64,000 nt of DNA from an uncultured Candidatus Binatia bacterium (GCA_958295985.1 OY282432.1:2885001-2949000), one strand, 5' to 3'. Positions 45,393 to 55,417 are shown, counted from the stretch's first letter. Numbers and translations: made by a program. The notes: generated by a model from the sequence alone, not told the origin.

Positions 45393-46658
45393 ATGCGATC
45401 CGTGAAGATCTCATCGTGGCACAATCCAAACGGTTCCTTCGACGTGGCGCGGGTGCGCAAGGACTTCCCCGTTCTCGAGCAGACCGTTCACGGCAAACCG
45501 CTGGTCTACCTCGACAACGCGGCGACGGCCCAAAAGCCGCGGGCGGTGATTCAGCGCATCGTGCAGTACTACGAGACGGAGAACTCCAATATCCATCGCG
45601 GCGTCCATCGGCTGAGCGAGACCGCCACACGTGCCTATGAGGGCGCCAGGACCGCGGTCAGGAGATTGATCCACGCCGCGGACGATCGCGAGGTCGTCTT
45701 CGCGCGCGGCGCCACCGAGGCCATCAACCTCGTGGCCCGGTCCTACGGGGGCGCACATCTGCAGGCCGGCGACGAGGTCGTCATTTCAGCCATGGAACAC
45801 CATTCCAACATCGTCCCCTGGCAGTTCATCTGCAGGGAAAAGGGGGCGAAGCTGCGGGTGATCCCGGTAGACGACGGCGGCGATATCGTGATGGAGGCGT
45901 ACCACCGGCTGCTGGGTCCAAGGACTCGCATGGTGGCTCTGCCCCATGTCTCCAACGCGCTGGGCACCGTGAACCCCATCAAGGGGATGATCGCGGATGC
46001 CCACCGGGTCGGCGCTCCGGTGCTCATCGACGGAGCCCAGGGGGCGCCCCACGCCGGCGTGGACGTCCAGGACCTCGACTGCGACTTCTACGCCTTCTCC
46101 AGCCACAAGCTCTACGGTCCCACCGGCGTGGGAGTGCTCTACGGAAAGGCCGCTCTGCTCGAGGACATGCCACCCTATCAGGGCGGCGGAGACATGATCC
46201 TCTCGGTCAGCTTCGAAGAGACGGAATACAACGTGCTGCCCTACAAGTTCGAAGCCGGGACCCCCAACATCGCCGGCGTCATCGGCCTCGGGGCGGCGGT
46301 GGAATATCTCACCGGCCTGGGACTGGAGGCGGTGGCGAACCATGAGGACCAGGTGCTGGCCTATGCGGTGGAGCGGCTCACGCAGGTTCCCGGCGTGCGG
46401 CTGGTGGGGACGCCGGAGCGCCGGGCGTCTCTGGTGTCGTTCGTTCTGGGCGACGTCCACGCCCATGACATCGGCACCATCCTCGACCAGGAAGGAATCG
46501 CGGTGAGAACCGGGCATCACTGCGCCATGCCGGTCATGGACCGGTTCGGGGTGCCGGCCACGGTCCGCGCCTCCTTCGCGTGTTACAACACCGAGGCGGA
46601 GGTCGATGTGCTCGCCGAGGGTCTGGAAAAGGCAAGGAGGCTGTTCGCCGGTGTCTGA
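45393..46658 (+). CDS. sufS: cysteine desulfurase SufS
   Basis: A 421-residue group II cysteine desulfurase that provides sulphur for the Suf scaffold. YLDNAATAQKP opens the fold, the PLP Lys is in FSSHKLYGPTG, and the catalytic Cys is in RTGHHCAMP. Start: the ATG at 45393, with AGGA 6 bases upstream; the ATG at 45387 abuts that site and is less likely. It overlaps the sufU start by 8 bases. Confidence 0.96.
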   Translation: MRSVKISSWHNPNGSFDVARVRKDFPVLEQTVHGKPLVYLDNAATAQKPRAVIQRIVQYYETENSNIHRGVHRLSETATRAYEGARTAVRRLIHAADDREVVFARGATEAINLVARSYGGAHLQAGDEVVISAMEHHSNIVPWQFICREKGAKLRVIPVDDGGDIVMEAYHRLLGPRTRMVALPHVSNALGTVNPIKGMIADAHRVGAPVLIDGAQGAPHAGVDVQDLDCDFYAFSSHKLYGPTGVGVLYGKAALLEDMPPYQGGGDMILSVSFEETEYNVLPYKFEAGTPNIAGVIGLGAAVEYLTGLGLEAVANHEDQVLAYAVERLTQVPGVRLVGTPERRASLVSFVLGDVHAHDIGTILDQEGIAVRTGHHCAMPVMDRFGVPATVRASFACYNTEAEVDVLAEGLEKARRLFAGV

Positions 46659-47103
46659 CCTCAGGGACCTGTATCAAGAGTTGATCCTGGACCACAACCG
46701 CCGGCCGCGCAATTTCGGCCCGCTGGCGGAGGCCAATCGACAAGCCAGGGGAGTCAACCCCCTCTGCGGCGACAAGGTCACGGTCCGTCTGCACGTGGAA
46801 GACGGCCAAGTGAAGGACATCCGGTTCGAGGGCACGGGTTGCGCCATTTCCATCGCCTCCGCGTCGGTCATGACCGAAAGCCTGAAGCAGCGGACACGCG
46901 AGGACGCCGTGGGCCTCTTCGAGCGATTTCATCGGATGGTGGCGGCCGGCGACGGCACGGAATCCTGTCCCCCCGACATGGGCAAGCTGGAGGCCTTCGC
47001 GGGCGTCCGGGACTATCCCGCGCGCGTGAAGTGCGCTACGCTGGCGTGGCACACGTTGCGCGCGGCTCTGGACGGCGAGGACCGGGCGGTCAGCACCGAG
47101 TAG
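46651..47103 (+). CDS. sufU: SufU-type Fe-S scaffold/sulphur acceptor
   Basis: A 150-residue SufU/IscU-like protein. The three conserved Cys are in NPLCGDK, GTGCAIS and VKCATLAW, and the extra loop between the second and third (about 20 residues) marks SufU rather than IscU. SufU takes persulphide sulphur from SufS. Start: GTG at 46651 with a perfect AGGAGG 10 bases upstream, overlapping the end of sufS. SufU instead of SufE in a diderm is less usual than in Gram-positives, but known. Confidence 0.93.
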   Translation: MSDLRDLYQELILDHNRRPRNFGPLAEANRQARGVNPLCGDKVTVRLHVEDGQVKDIRFEGTGCAISIASASVMTESLKQRTREDAVGLFERFHRMVAAGDGTESCPPDMGKLEAFAGVRDYPARVKCATLAWHTLRAALDGEDRAVSTE

Positions 47104-47117
47104 CGGGGAGACAGGTC

Positions 47118-47441
47118 ATGGAAACCGTTGCGGACCAGAAAGACATCGAAGAGCGAACGATTCAAGCGTTGCAGACCTGCTACGACCCGGAGGTCCCGGT
47201 GAACATCCATGAGATGGGGTTGATCTACGGTGTGGAGGTGGACCCCCTTGGCAACGTGACCATCACCATGACCCTGACCGCGCCCAACTGCCCCGCCGCA
47301 CAGTCGCTGCCCATGGAAGTGGAAGAGAAGGTGAGGGCGGTGGACGGCGTCACGGATGTGCACGTGGAGATCGTCTGGGAGCCGCCCTGGGATCCCGGTC
47401 GCATGTCGGATGCGGCCAAGCTGCAGCTTGGCATGCTGTGA
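47118..47441 (+). CDS. sufT: SufT/MIP18-like (DUF59) Fe-S assembly protein
   Basis: A 107-residue DUF59 protein. DPEVPVNIHEMGLIY is the family signature, and the conserved Cys is in LTAPNCPAAQ. The ending VEIVWEPPWDPGRMSDAAKLQLG is typical. It acts late in Fe-S maturation of target proteins. The ATG at 47118 follows sufU by 14 bases. Its stop overlaps an in-frame GTG of lysS by 4 bases. Confidence 0.9.
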   Translation: METVADQKDIEERTIQALQTCYDPEVPVNIHEMGLIYGVEVDPLGNVTITMTLTAPNCPAAQSLPMEVEEKVRAVDGVTDVHVEIVWEPPWDPGRMSDAAKLQLGML

Positions 47442-47479
47442 CCCGCCAGTCCGGTTCAGGACGCCAGGGCCTTCATTGC

Positions 47480-48955
47480 ATGGACGAAGTCAACGAGCAG
47501 ATGACGGTGCGCCGCCAGAAGATGGCGAAACTCGACGCACAGGGCGTCCCGGTGTATCCCAACGACTTCCGTCCCAGCCATACCGCCCGAGCCATCCGTG
47601 ACCGCCACGGAGATCTTGCCCAACCGGAGTTGGAAGCGTTATCGGAAGAGTTTTCGGTAGGGGGCCGTATACGGGCGCTTCGCCCGCACGGCAAGGCGGC
47701 GTTCTTCGAGCTCCAGGACGGGACCGGGAGGTTGCAGGTCCACGCGCGCAAGGACAGGCTGGGGGAGGAGGCCTATGGGCGGGTCCGTTCGCTGGACCTG
47801 GGCGACATCGCGGGCGTGCGGGGCCGCCTGTTTCGGACCCGCACCAACGAGCTTACCATCGAAGCCGGGGAAGTCAGGTTGCTGAGCAAGTGCATCCGGC
47901 CCTTGCCCGAGAAGTGGCACGGCCTGAAGGACGTGGAAACGCGCTACCGGCAGCGTTACGTGGACCTGATGGTCAATCCCGAGGTTCGCGAGGTGTTCCG
48001 GAACCGGTCACGGATCATCGGGTTGGTGCGCGACTTCTTGCAGCAACGGGGTTTTCTGGAAGTCGAGACCCCGATGATGCAGCCCATGGCCGGCGGCGCC
48101 GCGGCAAAACCCTTCGTGACGCACCACAACGCCTTGGACCTGGAACTCTATCTGCGAGTGGCCCCGGAGTTGTTCCTCAAACGCCTGCTGGTGGGCGGCT
48201 TCGATCGCGTGTTCGAGCTGAACCGCAACTTCCGTAACGAGGGTCTTTCCACCCGCCACAATCCTGAGTTCACCATGCTCGAGTTCTACCAGGCCTACGC
48301 CGACTACCGGGACCTGATGGAGCTTACCGAAGAACTGTTCGTGATGCTCGCGGAACAGGTCCACGGGAGCCTGCGCATTCCTTGCGGCGAACAGGAGGTA
48401 GACCTGGAAAGGCCCTGGGAGCGGCTTTCCCTGACCGAGGGCGTGGCCCGATACGCCGGCGTGAAGGAAGCGGACCTGGCGACGCCGGAGGCTCTGCGGA
48501 AGCTCGCCGACCGGTATTCCCTCAAGCTCGATCCGGGTCTCGGACGCGGCAAGCTGCTGGTGGAGCTGTTCGAGCACTTGGTGGAGCCGCGGTTGATCCA
48601 GCCCACGTTCGTGGTGGGCTACCCTCTCGAAGTGTCGCCCCTGGCGCGCCGGAACGACTCGTTCCCTAATTTGGTCGATCGTTTCGAGCTCTTCATCGGC
48701 GGGAGGGAACTGGCCAACGCATTTTCCGAGTTGAACGATCCACTCGACCAACGCAAGCGGTTCGAGGAGCAGGCCGCGGCCCGGCGCGCCGGGGACGATA
48801 CCGCCTGCGAGGTGGATGAGGATTACCTGCGTGCGCTGGAGTACGCCATGCCTCCGGCCGCGGGAGAGGGTATCGGGATCGACCGGCTGGTGATGCTGCT
48901 GACCGACTCACCCTCGATTCGGGACGTGATCCTGTTTCCGCTCCTGCGTTCCTGA
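47480..48955 (+). CDS. lysS: lysyl-tRNA synthetase (class II)
   Basis: A 491-residue class II LysRS. An N-terminal OB-fold domain is followed by the catalytic core with FRNEGLSTRHNPEFTMLE (motif 2) and GEGIGIDRLVMLL (motif 3). The ATG at 47480 (MDEVNEQMTVRRQKM) gives the usual family start; a GTG at 47438 overlapping the sufT stop would add 14 residues. It is followed almost at once by lolC. Confidence 0.95.
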   Translation: MDEVNEQMTVRRQKMAKLDAQGVPVYPNDFRPSHTARAIRDRHGDLAQPELEALSEEFSVGGRIRALRPHGKAAFFELQDGTGRLQVHARKDRLGEEAYGRVRSLDLGDIAGVRGRLFRTRTNELTIEAGEVRLLSKCIRPLPEKWHGLKDVETRYRQRYVDLMVNPEVREVFRNRSRIIGLVRDFLQQRGFLEVETPMMQPMAGGAAAKPFVTHHNALDLELYLRVAPELFLKRLLVGGFDRVFELNRNFRNEGLSTRHNPEFTMLEFYQAYADYRDLMELTEELFVMLAEQVHGSLRIPCGEQEVDLERPWERLSLTEGVARYAGVKEADLATPEALRKLADRYSLKLDPGLGRGKLLVELFEHLVEPRLIQPTFVVGYPLEVSPLARRNDSFPNLVDRFELFIGGRELANAFSELNDPLDQRKRFEEQAAARRAGDDTACEVDEDYLRALEYAMPPAAGEGIGIDRLVMLLTDSPSIRDVILFPLLRS

Positions 48956-48957
48956 CA

Positions 48958-50202
48958 ATGCGATACGAGTTGTTCGTAGGGTTGCGTTATCTCCGGGCTC
49001 GACGCAGAGAACGGTTCATTTCCCTGCTCACCCTGATCTCCATCCTGGGGGTCATGATCGCGGTGGTCACCCTCAACGTGGCCATCTCGGTGATGACCGG
49101 ATTCGAGGAAGTGTTTCGGGACCGCCTGCTCAGCTTGAATGCGCACATCGTACTGGTCAAGCCGGCGAGCTACCTCACCGGATACGACGAACTTGCCGGG
49201 CGGCTGGAGAAACGGGACGACGTGACCGCGGCCGCGCCGGCACTCACCGGCCAGATCATCCTGACCTCGGGGCCTCGGGTTTCCGGCGCGGTGGTGCGCG
49301 GCATCGACCCGGACCGGGCCCCGACGGACCTCGAACCATTCCTGCAACAGGGAAGCCTGAGCGATCTGAAGGCGCGCACACCGGTGGTGGTGGACGGCCG
49401 CAATTTGCTCCTCCCCGGGATCATCGTCGGCGACCGGCTCGCGAGCCAGCTTCAGGTGGGCAAGGGCGACGCGCTCCAGGCGGTCTCACCCATCGGGAGC
49501 CCCACCGCGGTGGGAATCGTTCCACGGATCAGGCGGTTTGCCATTGCCGGCATCTTCGATTCGGGCATGCGCGAGTATGACAGCGGCCTGGTCTTTCTGA
49601 ACCTTCCGGATGCGCAGGGGTTCTTCGGGTCCGGCAAGGTCGCCACCAGCATCGAGATCACCGTTGACGAGGTGGCGGAGGCGCCGGTTATTGCCGAGGA
49701 GATTCAGGGCGCAGTGGGGCAGAGGTATCTGGTGGAGGATTGGACCCGTCTGTGGCCGAACCTCTTTGCGGCGTTGCGGCTGGAGAAGACCGTGTATTTC
49801 CTGGTGTTGTTGCTGATGGTGCTGATCGCGGCGTTCAATATCATCTCGACCCTGATCATGGTGGTCATGGAAAAGCGCAAGGACATCGCTGTCCTGCGCT
49901 CCATGGGCGCGTCCCGCGGCAGCATTCGGCTGATCTTCCTCTTGAAGGGCTGGATCATCGGCGCCGTCGGAACACTGTGCGGGGTGCTCCTTGGCTATGT
50001 GCTTGCCTTGTTGCTTCAGCGTTATCAGTTCATCGAGTTGCCCGAGGACGTCTTTCCCGTTTCGACCGTCCCGGTGAGCATCTCCCCCCTGTATTTCACT
50101 CTGGTGGCGTTGGCTTCCCTGGCCATCTGCTGTCTGGCCAGCCTCTATCCCGCACGGCAGGCGGCCAGGTTGCATCCCGTGGACGTCATTCGATACGAGT
50201 AG
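48958..50202 (+). CDS. lolC: lipoprotein-releasing ABC transporter permease LolC/E
   Basis: A 414-residue permease of the LolC/LolE family that extracts lipoproteins from the inner membrane. One N-terminal membrane helix (ISLLTLISILGVMIAVVTLN), a large periplasmic domain (about 60-265), then three C-terminal helices of the FtsX domain with VMEKRKDIAVLRSMGASRGSI. One permease with one LolD suggests a homodimer rather than the LolCE heterodimer. It starts 2 bases after the lysS stop. Confidence 0.93.
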   Translation: MRYELFVGLRYLRARRRERFISLLTLISILGVMIAVVTLNVAISVMTGFEEVFRDRLLSLNAHIVLVKPASYLTGYDELAGRLEKRDDVTAAAPALTGQIILTSGPRVSGAVVRGIDPDRAPTDLEPFLQQGSLSDLKARTPVVVDGRNLLLPGIIVGDRLASQLQVGKGDALQAVSPIGSPTAVGIVPRIRRFAIAGIFDSGMREYDSGLVFLNLPDAQGFFGSGKVATSIEITVDEVAEAPVIAEEIQGAVGQRYLVEDWTRLWPNLFAALRLEKTVYFLVLLLMVLIAAFNIISTLIMVVMEKRKDIAVLRSMGASRGSIRLIFLLKGWIIGAVGTLCGVLLGYVLALLLQRYQFIELPEDVFPVSTVPVSISPLYFTLVALASLAICCLASLYPARQAARLHPVDVIRYE

Positions 50203-50209
50203 CGGACCG

Positions 50210-50893
50210 GTGTCTTTCCTGATCGAAGCAAGAGGACTTGCGAAATCCTTTACCGGCGGCGGCAGGCGGGTGGAGGTGCTCACGGAACTCGACCTGTCCT
50301 TGCGCCAGGGTGAACGGCTCGCCATCATCGGCGAGTCGGGCGTCGGCAAAAGCACCCTGTTGTACATCATCGGCACCCTCGAACGCCCCGACCAGGGCAC
50401 GCTGCACTATGAGGGACGTGATGTAACCCTTTGGAGCGATGAGGAAGTTTCACGGTTGCGCAATCGGACCGTCGGCTTCGTCTTCCAGTTCCATCACCTG
50501 CTGCCGGACTTCAGCGCACTCGAGAACGTCATGATGCCCGCCCTCATCGCCCGCCGGGATCGCGCCGGGGCACGAGAAGCCGCGCGCGAGCTGCTCGAGA
50601 CCGTCGGCCTCGAGGAACGCTTGACGCACCGGCCGGGCGAGTTGTCCGGCGGCGAACAGCAACGGGTGGCGATTGCGCGTTCGTTGATCCTGGAACCGCG
50701 GGTCATGCTCGCGGACGAGCCCACGGGCAACCTCGATCCCGCCACCGCGGGCGAGATCGAGGATCTCCTGTGCGGACTCAACGAGAAGCGCGGTCTGGGC
50801 CTGATCGTGACGACTCACAACCGTCAGTTGGCCCGCCGCATGAACCGGCAAATGGAGCTTCATGACGGCCGGCTTGCACCGGTTGCGCTCTGA
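50210..50893 (+). CDS. lolD: lipoprotein-releasing ABC transporter ATPase LolD
   Basis: A 227-residue ATPase. Walker A is GESGVGKST, the LolD region FVFQFHHLLPDFSALENVMMP follows, the signature is LSGGEQQRVAIARSL and Walker B VMLADEPTGNLD. Start: GTG at 50210, 7 bases after the lolC stop. It drives the LolC/E permease encoded just upstream. Confidence 0.95.
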   Translation: MSFLIEARGLAKSFTGGGRRVEVLTELDLSLRQGERLAIIGESGVGKSTLLYIIGTLERPDQGTLHYEGRDVTLWSDEEVSRLRNRTVGFVFQFHHLLPDFSALENVMMPALIARRDRAGAREAARELLETVGLEERLTHRPGELSGGEQQRVAIARSLILEPRVMLADEPTGNLDPATAGEIEDLLCGLNEKRGLGLIVTTHNRQLARRMNRQMELHDGRLAPVAL

Positions 50894-50999
50894 CGGCGTT
50901 TCCCGGCCCGCGGCGCCGGCCCACTTGCACGCTTTACAACGGGGCACGAACTTGTTAGCAGAAAACGAACAAATCCAGGTCGTTTCCGGGTATTCGCCA

Positions 51000-53369
51000 G
51001 TGTGGATCACCAGCAGTAGAATTGCGACGGCGCTTGCGGCCGCCATGTGTTGTCTCGTGGCATGGAACGGTGTCGCCTCCGGCGCATCCGTCGTTCACGA
51101 AGTCCGCGTGCAAGGCAACCTGAGGGTTGAAGAGGACGCCATCCGGTTGAGCATCCAGGCCCAGCAAGGCCGGCCCTTCGATCCGGAGGTCGTGGACCGC
51201 GACGTCAAGGCCATCTACCGGATGGGTTTCTTCGACGACGTGAGCGCGGACTTCTCCGCCGAGGGTATCCTGACCTATACGGTCGAGGAACGGCCCTATG
51301 TGAAGCAGGTGGAGATACTGGGCAACGACAAGGTAGCGACGGAGGACATCGACGCGGCCCTCGGGATCAGGCCGCGAACGGCCCTGGACGGGGGTCGGCT
51401 CCAGGAGGGGCTGCAAAGAGTCCTGAGGCTCTACAGTGAGGCGGGGCACGTCAACACGCGCGTCGACTATGCGCTGACGCCGGAAGAGAACAACCAGACC
51501 ATCGTCACGCTGACCGTCGTCGAAGGCAAAACGCTGCGGATCAAGAAGATTACCTTTGACGGGAACAGCGCATTCTCCGACGACGAGCTCAAGGGCCTCA
51601 TGAACACGAAGGAGGAATGGATCCTCCCGTTCACCAGCCGCGGTCTCCTGGACCCGGACGTCCTCACCAACGATACCGCGCTCTTGTCCTCCTTCTACTA
51701 TGACCACGGGTTCGTCGACCACAAGATCGACGAACCCATCATCCTGACCCGGGGTCAGGGGCTGGAGGTCGTGGTCCGTGTTCAGGAGGGTGAACGTTAT
51801 CGGGTCGGCGCGGTGAAGCTCGACGGAGACCTCGGCAGCACCCCGACGCGCCTGCTGGACGACGTTACCCTGACCTCGGGACAGATCTTCCGCAGGAGCC
51901 GGCTGCTCGACGATGTGTCGGCCCTTCAGGAACGGTACGCTGACCGCGGCTATGCGTTCGTCGAGGTCTCTCCGATTACGGAGTTCAATCCCCAGGGCCG
52001 CCTCGTGGACGTGACGTACCGGATCAAGCGCGGGCCGCCGGTCTCTTTCGATCAGATAAAGATCGCGGGGAACCTCAAGACGAGGGACAAGGTGATTCGT
52101 CGCGAACTGGAGGTGGCGGAGAAGGGGCGGTTCTCCTCTGCGAAGGTGCGGGAGAGTCGAAACGCCCTGCTGCGGACCGGTTTCTTCAAGGACGTCACCG
52201 TGTCCACGGAAAAATCGGAGAAGAAGGACCAGGTGGACCTGGTGGTCAAGGTCGAGGAGGCTCCAACCGGCACGTTCAGCATCGGCGTCGGGTACAGCAC
52301 CGCAAGCGCGTTCTCCTTTCAAACGTCCCTCGAAGAGCGGAACCTGTTCGGGACCGGGAGGCAGGTATCGGCCGACCTGCTCCTCAGCGAGACGGATCAG
52401 GATATCGTTATCGGCTTGGTGGAACCTCGTATCTTCGATAGCCGCGCGGACCTCGGTGTCGATATCTTCCATACCACCGCCGAGTACACCTCATGGACCA
52501 GCCGGCGAAGCGGGTTCGCCACCCGCGTCAGCGCGCCGATGCGATATATCCGCCTGCCCTTCGTCGGACGTCGCGCCGATCGTTATCGCGAAGAGGGGCT
52601 CGACACGGAACCCGATTTCTCCATTCTGGACCATCTGCACGGAGGCATCGGCTACACGTTGTTCCGCGCCAGGATCACGGAGGTTGGCGATGACGCTCCG
52701 TCGAGCATCGAGCCGGGCAAATCCCTCACCAGCGCCGTCATCCCGAGGTTGTCGTACGACACCCGCAATCACTTCTTCATACCCACCGAAGGCACCCGCT
52801 CGACGGCGTCCGTGAAGCTGGCCGGACTGGGAGGAGACAACCGCTTCATGCGGAGCGATACCTCGCTGGCCTGGTACTATCCCATTTTCAAGGACTTCGA
52901 ATGGGGCGAGAAATTTGCCTTGATGCTCGGTGGACGGATCGGCTACGGGGCATCCTGGACCGACCAGGAACTGCCGCTGTTCGAGCGCTATTTTGCCGGC
53001 GGCATCAATTCGGTGCGCGGTTTCGAGTACCGCTCCCTGGGTCCGCGGGAGTGTCCCCGCAAAGACCCGGACTGTGATGATCCCGAGGCCGTCGGGGGCA
53101 ACAAGCAGCTCATCCTGAAAGCGGAGGTGCACTTCCCGATCCTGGACCAATGGGGTTTCAGGGGCTCGGTCTTCCTCGATCAGGGACAGACCTTCGGGCG
53201 GTCCGAGAACATCCGCATCGAGGACCTCAAGCGGTCGCTGGGCCTGGGGATGCAGTGGCAATCGCCCCTCGGTCCGATCAAATTGAGTTGGGCGTTTCCC
53301 CTGAACGCCGACCCGACCGATGACAAGGAGATTCTCGGATTCGCTTTCGGCTCGTTGAGCGACCTTTGA
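51000..53369 (+). CDS. bamA: outer-membrane protein assembly factor BamA
   Basis: A 789-residue BamA. A signal peptide (about residues 1-29, WITSSRIATALAAAMCCLVAWN then VASGA), five POTRA domains (about 30-390) and a 16-strand barrel follow. The strictly conserved VRGF turn is in GINSVRGFEYRSLGPR. The barrel ends in a signature-like strand (FGSLSDL). Start is uncertain: the GTG at 51000 gives a clean signal peptide, but in-frame upstream starts reach back into lolD. The gene inserts barrel proteins into the outer membrane and leads the lipid A genes. Confidence 0.93.
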   Translation: MWITSSRIATALAAAMCCLVAWNGVASGASVVHEVRVQGNLRVEEDAIRLSIQAQQGRPFDPEVVDRDVKAIYRMGFFDDVSADFSAEGILTYTVEERPYVKQVEILGNDKVATEDIDAALGIRPRTALDGGRLQEGLQRVLRLYSEAGHVNTRVDYALTPEENNQTIVTLTVVEGKTLRIKKITFDGNSAFSDDELKGLMNTKEEWILPFTSRGLLDPDVLTNDTALLSSFYYDHGFVDHKIDEPIILTRGQGLEVVVRVQEGERYRVGAVKLDGDLGSTPTRLLDDVTLTSGQIFRRSRLLDDVSALQERYADRGYAFVEVSPITEFNPQGRLVDVTYRIKRGPPVSFDQIKIAGNLKTRDKVIRRELEVAEKGRFSSAKVRESRNALLRTGFFKDVTVSTEKSEKKDQVDLVVKVEEAPTGTFSIGVGYSTASAFSFQTSLEERNLFGTGRQVSADLLLSETDQDIVIGLVEPRIFDSRADLGVDIFHTTAEYTSWTSRRSGFATRVSAPMRYIRLPFVGRRADRYREEGLDTEPDFSILDHLHGGIGYTLFRARITEVGDDAPSSIEPGKSLTSAVIPRLSYDTRNHFFIPTEGTRSTASVKLAGLGGDNRFMRSDTSLAWYYPIFKDFEWGEKFALMLGGRIGYGASWTDQELPLFERYFAGGINSVRGFEYRSLGPRECPRKDPDCDDPEAVGGNKQLILKAEVHFPILDQWGFRGSVFLDQGQTFGRSENIRIEDLKRSLGLGMQWQSPLGPIKLSWAFPLNADPTDDKEILGFAFGSLSDL

Positions 53370-53401
53370 CAAAGCGGGTATGGAAGGTAGGCTGGGAGGT
53401 T

Positions 53402-53932
53402 ATGGTGATTCGAGTTTTACTGGTTGTTCTGCTGGCGGCGCTGACGAGTCCGGCGTGGGGTCAGGACCTCAAGGTCGGCTTCGTGAACCTCCAGAAAGCC
53501 ATGAGCCAATCGAAGCGCGGGGAGAGCGCCCGTGAATCGTTTCAGGCTGCCCTCAAGGACAAACAGGATGCGCTGTTGAAGGAGAAGAAGGCCATCGAGG
53601 AGCAGCGAAGGGACCTGGACAAGCAGGCCCTCCTGATGAAGGAGAGCGAACGGGCCAGAGCGCAACGGCGGTTCCAGCTACGCGTTCGCGACTACGAGCG
53701 CAAGATGAGGGACGTGCGGGAGGAGCTGGGCCTCAAGGAACGCGAGATCACCGACGGGATCCTGAAGGACCTCCAGAAGATCATCGGGGAGGTGGGCAAG
53801 ACCGGCAAGTTCACGATGATCCTCGAGCGGAGCCAACTGCTCTATACCGACAAAGGGACCGACATCACCGATGACGTGATCAAGCTCTACAACGAGCGTT
53901 TCGAGAACAAGCCGGTCGACAAGAGCAGGTGA
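53402..53932 (+). CDS. OmpH/Skp-family periplasmic chaperone
   Basis: A 176-residue protein. A signal peptide ends SPAWGQ, then KVGFVNLQKAMSQSKRG opens the OmpH fold, followed by a long Lys/Glu/Arg-rich coiled coil (about 55-125) and a return strand with KFTMILERSQLLYTD. It holds unfolded outer-membrane proteins on their way to BamA. Starts: ATG at 53402 or GTG at 53405 behind GGGAGG. The stop overlaps the lpxD start (GTGA). Confidence 0.9.
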   Translation: MVIRVLLVVLLAALTSPAWGQDLKVGFVNLQKAMSQSKRGESARESFQAALKDKQDALLKEKKAIEEQRRDLDKQALLMKESERARAQRRFQLRVRDYERKMRDVREELGLKEREITDGILKDLQKIIGEVGKTGKFTMILERSQLLYTDKGTDITDDVIKLYNERFENKPVDKSR

Positions 53933-54984
53933 CGAGTTCAGGCAAATCCCTCGCGGACCTCGCCGAACTGGTCGGTGGACGGGTGACCGGCGACCCTGAT
54001 GTGATCATCGAGAGGGTGGCTTCGATCGAGGAAGCGGGTCCGGGAGACATCGCCTTTCTCGCCCACCCCCGGTATCGTCGACACTTGGCTTCCTGCAAGG
54101 CCAGCGCGGTCATCGTGGCCGACGAGTCGGTGACCCCGCCCACTCTGAACTTCCTTCGAGTCGACGAACCTCGCCGCGCCTTTGCCCGGATCCACGGGCT
54201 GTTGAATCCCCCGACGACCCATCCGGCCGGCATCAGCCCCATGGCCGTCGTCGATCCGACAGCGGTCATCGGGGCGGAGGCCGCGCTGTATCCGCATTGT
54301 TACGTAGGCAGGAGCGCCAGGGTCGGGGAGAGAACGGTGCTCATGCCCGGCGTTGCCGTCGCGGCGGGGGCGCAACTGGGCAAGGGTTGCGTCCTCCATC
54401 CCAACGTGACCGTAGCAGAGCGCTGCCGGATCGGCGACGGGGTCATACTCCACGCGGGTGTTGTGATCGGAAGCGACGGGTTCGGGTATGCCGGTCACGG
54501 CCGGCAACGGCTCAAGGTGCCCCAGGCGGGTATCGTCGAGATCGCGGACGACGTGGAGGTCGGCGCGAACACGACGGTGGACCGGGCCACCATCGGAAGC
54601 ACCCGGATCGGCGCCGGGACGAAGATCGATAACCTCGTCCAGATCGGGCACAACGTGATCGTGGGCGAACGTTGTCTGATAGTCGCCCAGACGGGTATCG
54701 CGGGCAGCACCGTCGTGGGGGACGACGTGGTCATCTCCGGGCAGGCCGGCATCAAGGATCACCTGGAGATTGGGCCGCGATCGGTTATCGGACCCGGGAG
54801 CACCGTCTTGCAGTCGGTTCCGCCCGGCTCGGTGCTGTCCGGTGCGGTCACGGCCGAGCCTCACAAGCAGTGGCTCCGGGTGATGCGGCTGTTGCCCAGG
54901 CTGCCCGAACTGTGGCGGCGGGTTTCCGAGATCGAGCGAAACATCCGCGCGCGGGCATCGCGGGAAGACAAGGGAGTTTCGTAG
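53929..54984 (+). CDS. lpxD: UDP-3-O-acylglucosamine N-acyltransferase
   Basis: A 351-residue LpxD that adds the N-linked hydroxyacyl chain to UDP-3-O-acyl-glucosamine. An N-terminal uridine-binding domain (about 1-95) is followed by hexapeptide repeats. The catalytic His is in QIGHNVIVGE, and GSDGFGYAG is the conserved loop. A GTG start at 53929 overlaps the previous stop. It uses acyl-ACP from the FabZ/LpxA system that follows. Confidence 0.96.
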   Translation: MTSSGKSLADLAELVGGRVTGDPDVIIERVASIEEAGPGDIAFLAHPRYRRHLASCKASAVIVADESVTPPTLNFLRVDEPRRAFARIHGLLNPPTTHPAGISPMAVVDPTAVIGAEAALYPHCYVGRSARVGERTVLMPGVAVAAGAQLGKGCVLHPNVTVAERCRIGDGVILHAGVVIGSDGFGYAGHGRQRLKVPQAGIVEIADDVEVGANTTVDRATIGSTRIGAGTKIDNLVQIGHNVIVGERCLIVAQTGIAGSTVVGDDVVISGQAGIKDHLEIGPRSVIGPGSTVLQSVPPGSVLSGAVTAEPHKQWLRVMRLLPRLPELWRRVSEIERNIRARASREDKGVS

Positions 54985-54988
54985 GGAC

Positions 54989-55417
54989 ATGATGGACGTA
55001 ACCGAGATACGCAAGCTGATCCCGCACCGGTATCCGTTTCTCCTGGTGGACCGAATCGTGGAGATCGAGCCGAACCGGCGTATCGTGGGGATCAAGAACG
55101 TAACCGCCAACGAGAGCTTCTTTCAAGGCCACTTCCCCGACAAACCCATCATGCCGGGCGTATTGATCTGCGAGGCCATGGCCCAGGTGGGTGCGATCCT
55201 GGCAGGGTGCAGCGAGCATGACTCGGACAAGGTATTCGTCCTGACCGGTCTCGACCGGGCGCGGTTCAAGCAGCCGGTGGAGCCGGGCGATCAGCTCAGG
55301 ATCGATTTGGAGGTTTCGAGACGGCGCAAGCACTACTGGCGCCTGACGGCCCACGCTTCGGTGGACGGGAGACGGGTGGCCGAAGCGGAGCTGTCTGCAA
55401 TGGAGATGCCCGTCTAG
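54989..55417 (+). CDS. fabZ: 3-hydroxyacyl-ACP dehydratase FabZ
   Basis: A 142-residue hot-dog-fold dehydratase. LIPHRYPFLLVDRI opens it, the catalytic His is in FQGHFPDKPIMPGVL, and the Glu is in ICEAMAQVG. Two overlapping ATGs (54989, 54992) are possible; AGGGA fits the second. It competes with the Lpx acyltransferases for hydroxyacyl-ACP, which explains its place here. Confidence 0.96.
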   Translation: MMDVTEIRKLIPHRYPFLLVDRIVEIEPNRRIVGIKNVTANESFFQGHFPDKPIMPGVLICEAMAQVGAILAGCSEHDSDKVFVLTGLDRARFKQPVEPGDQLRIDLEVSRRRKHYWRLTAHASVDGRRVAEAELSAMEMPV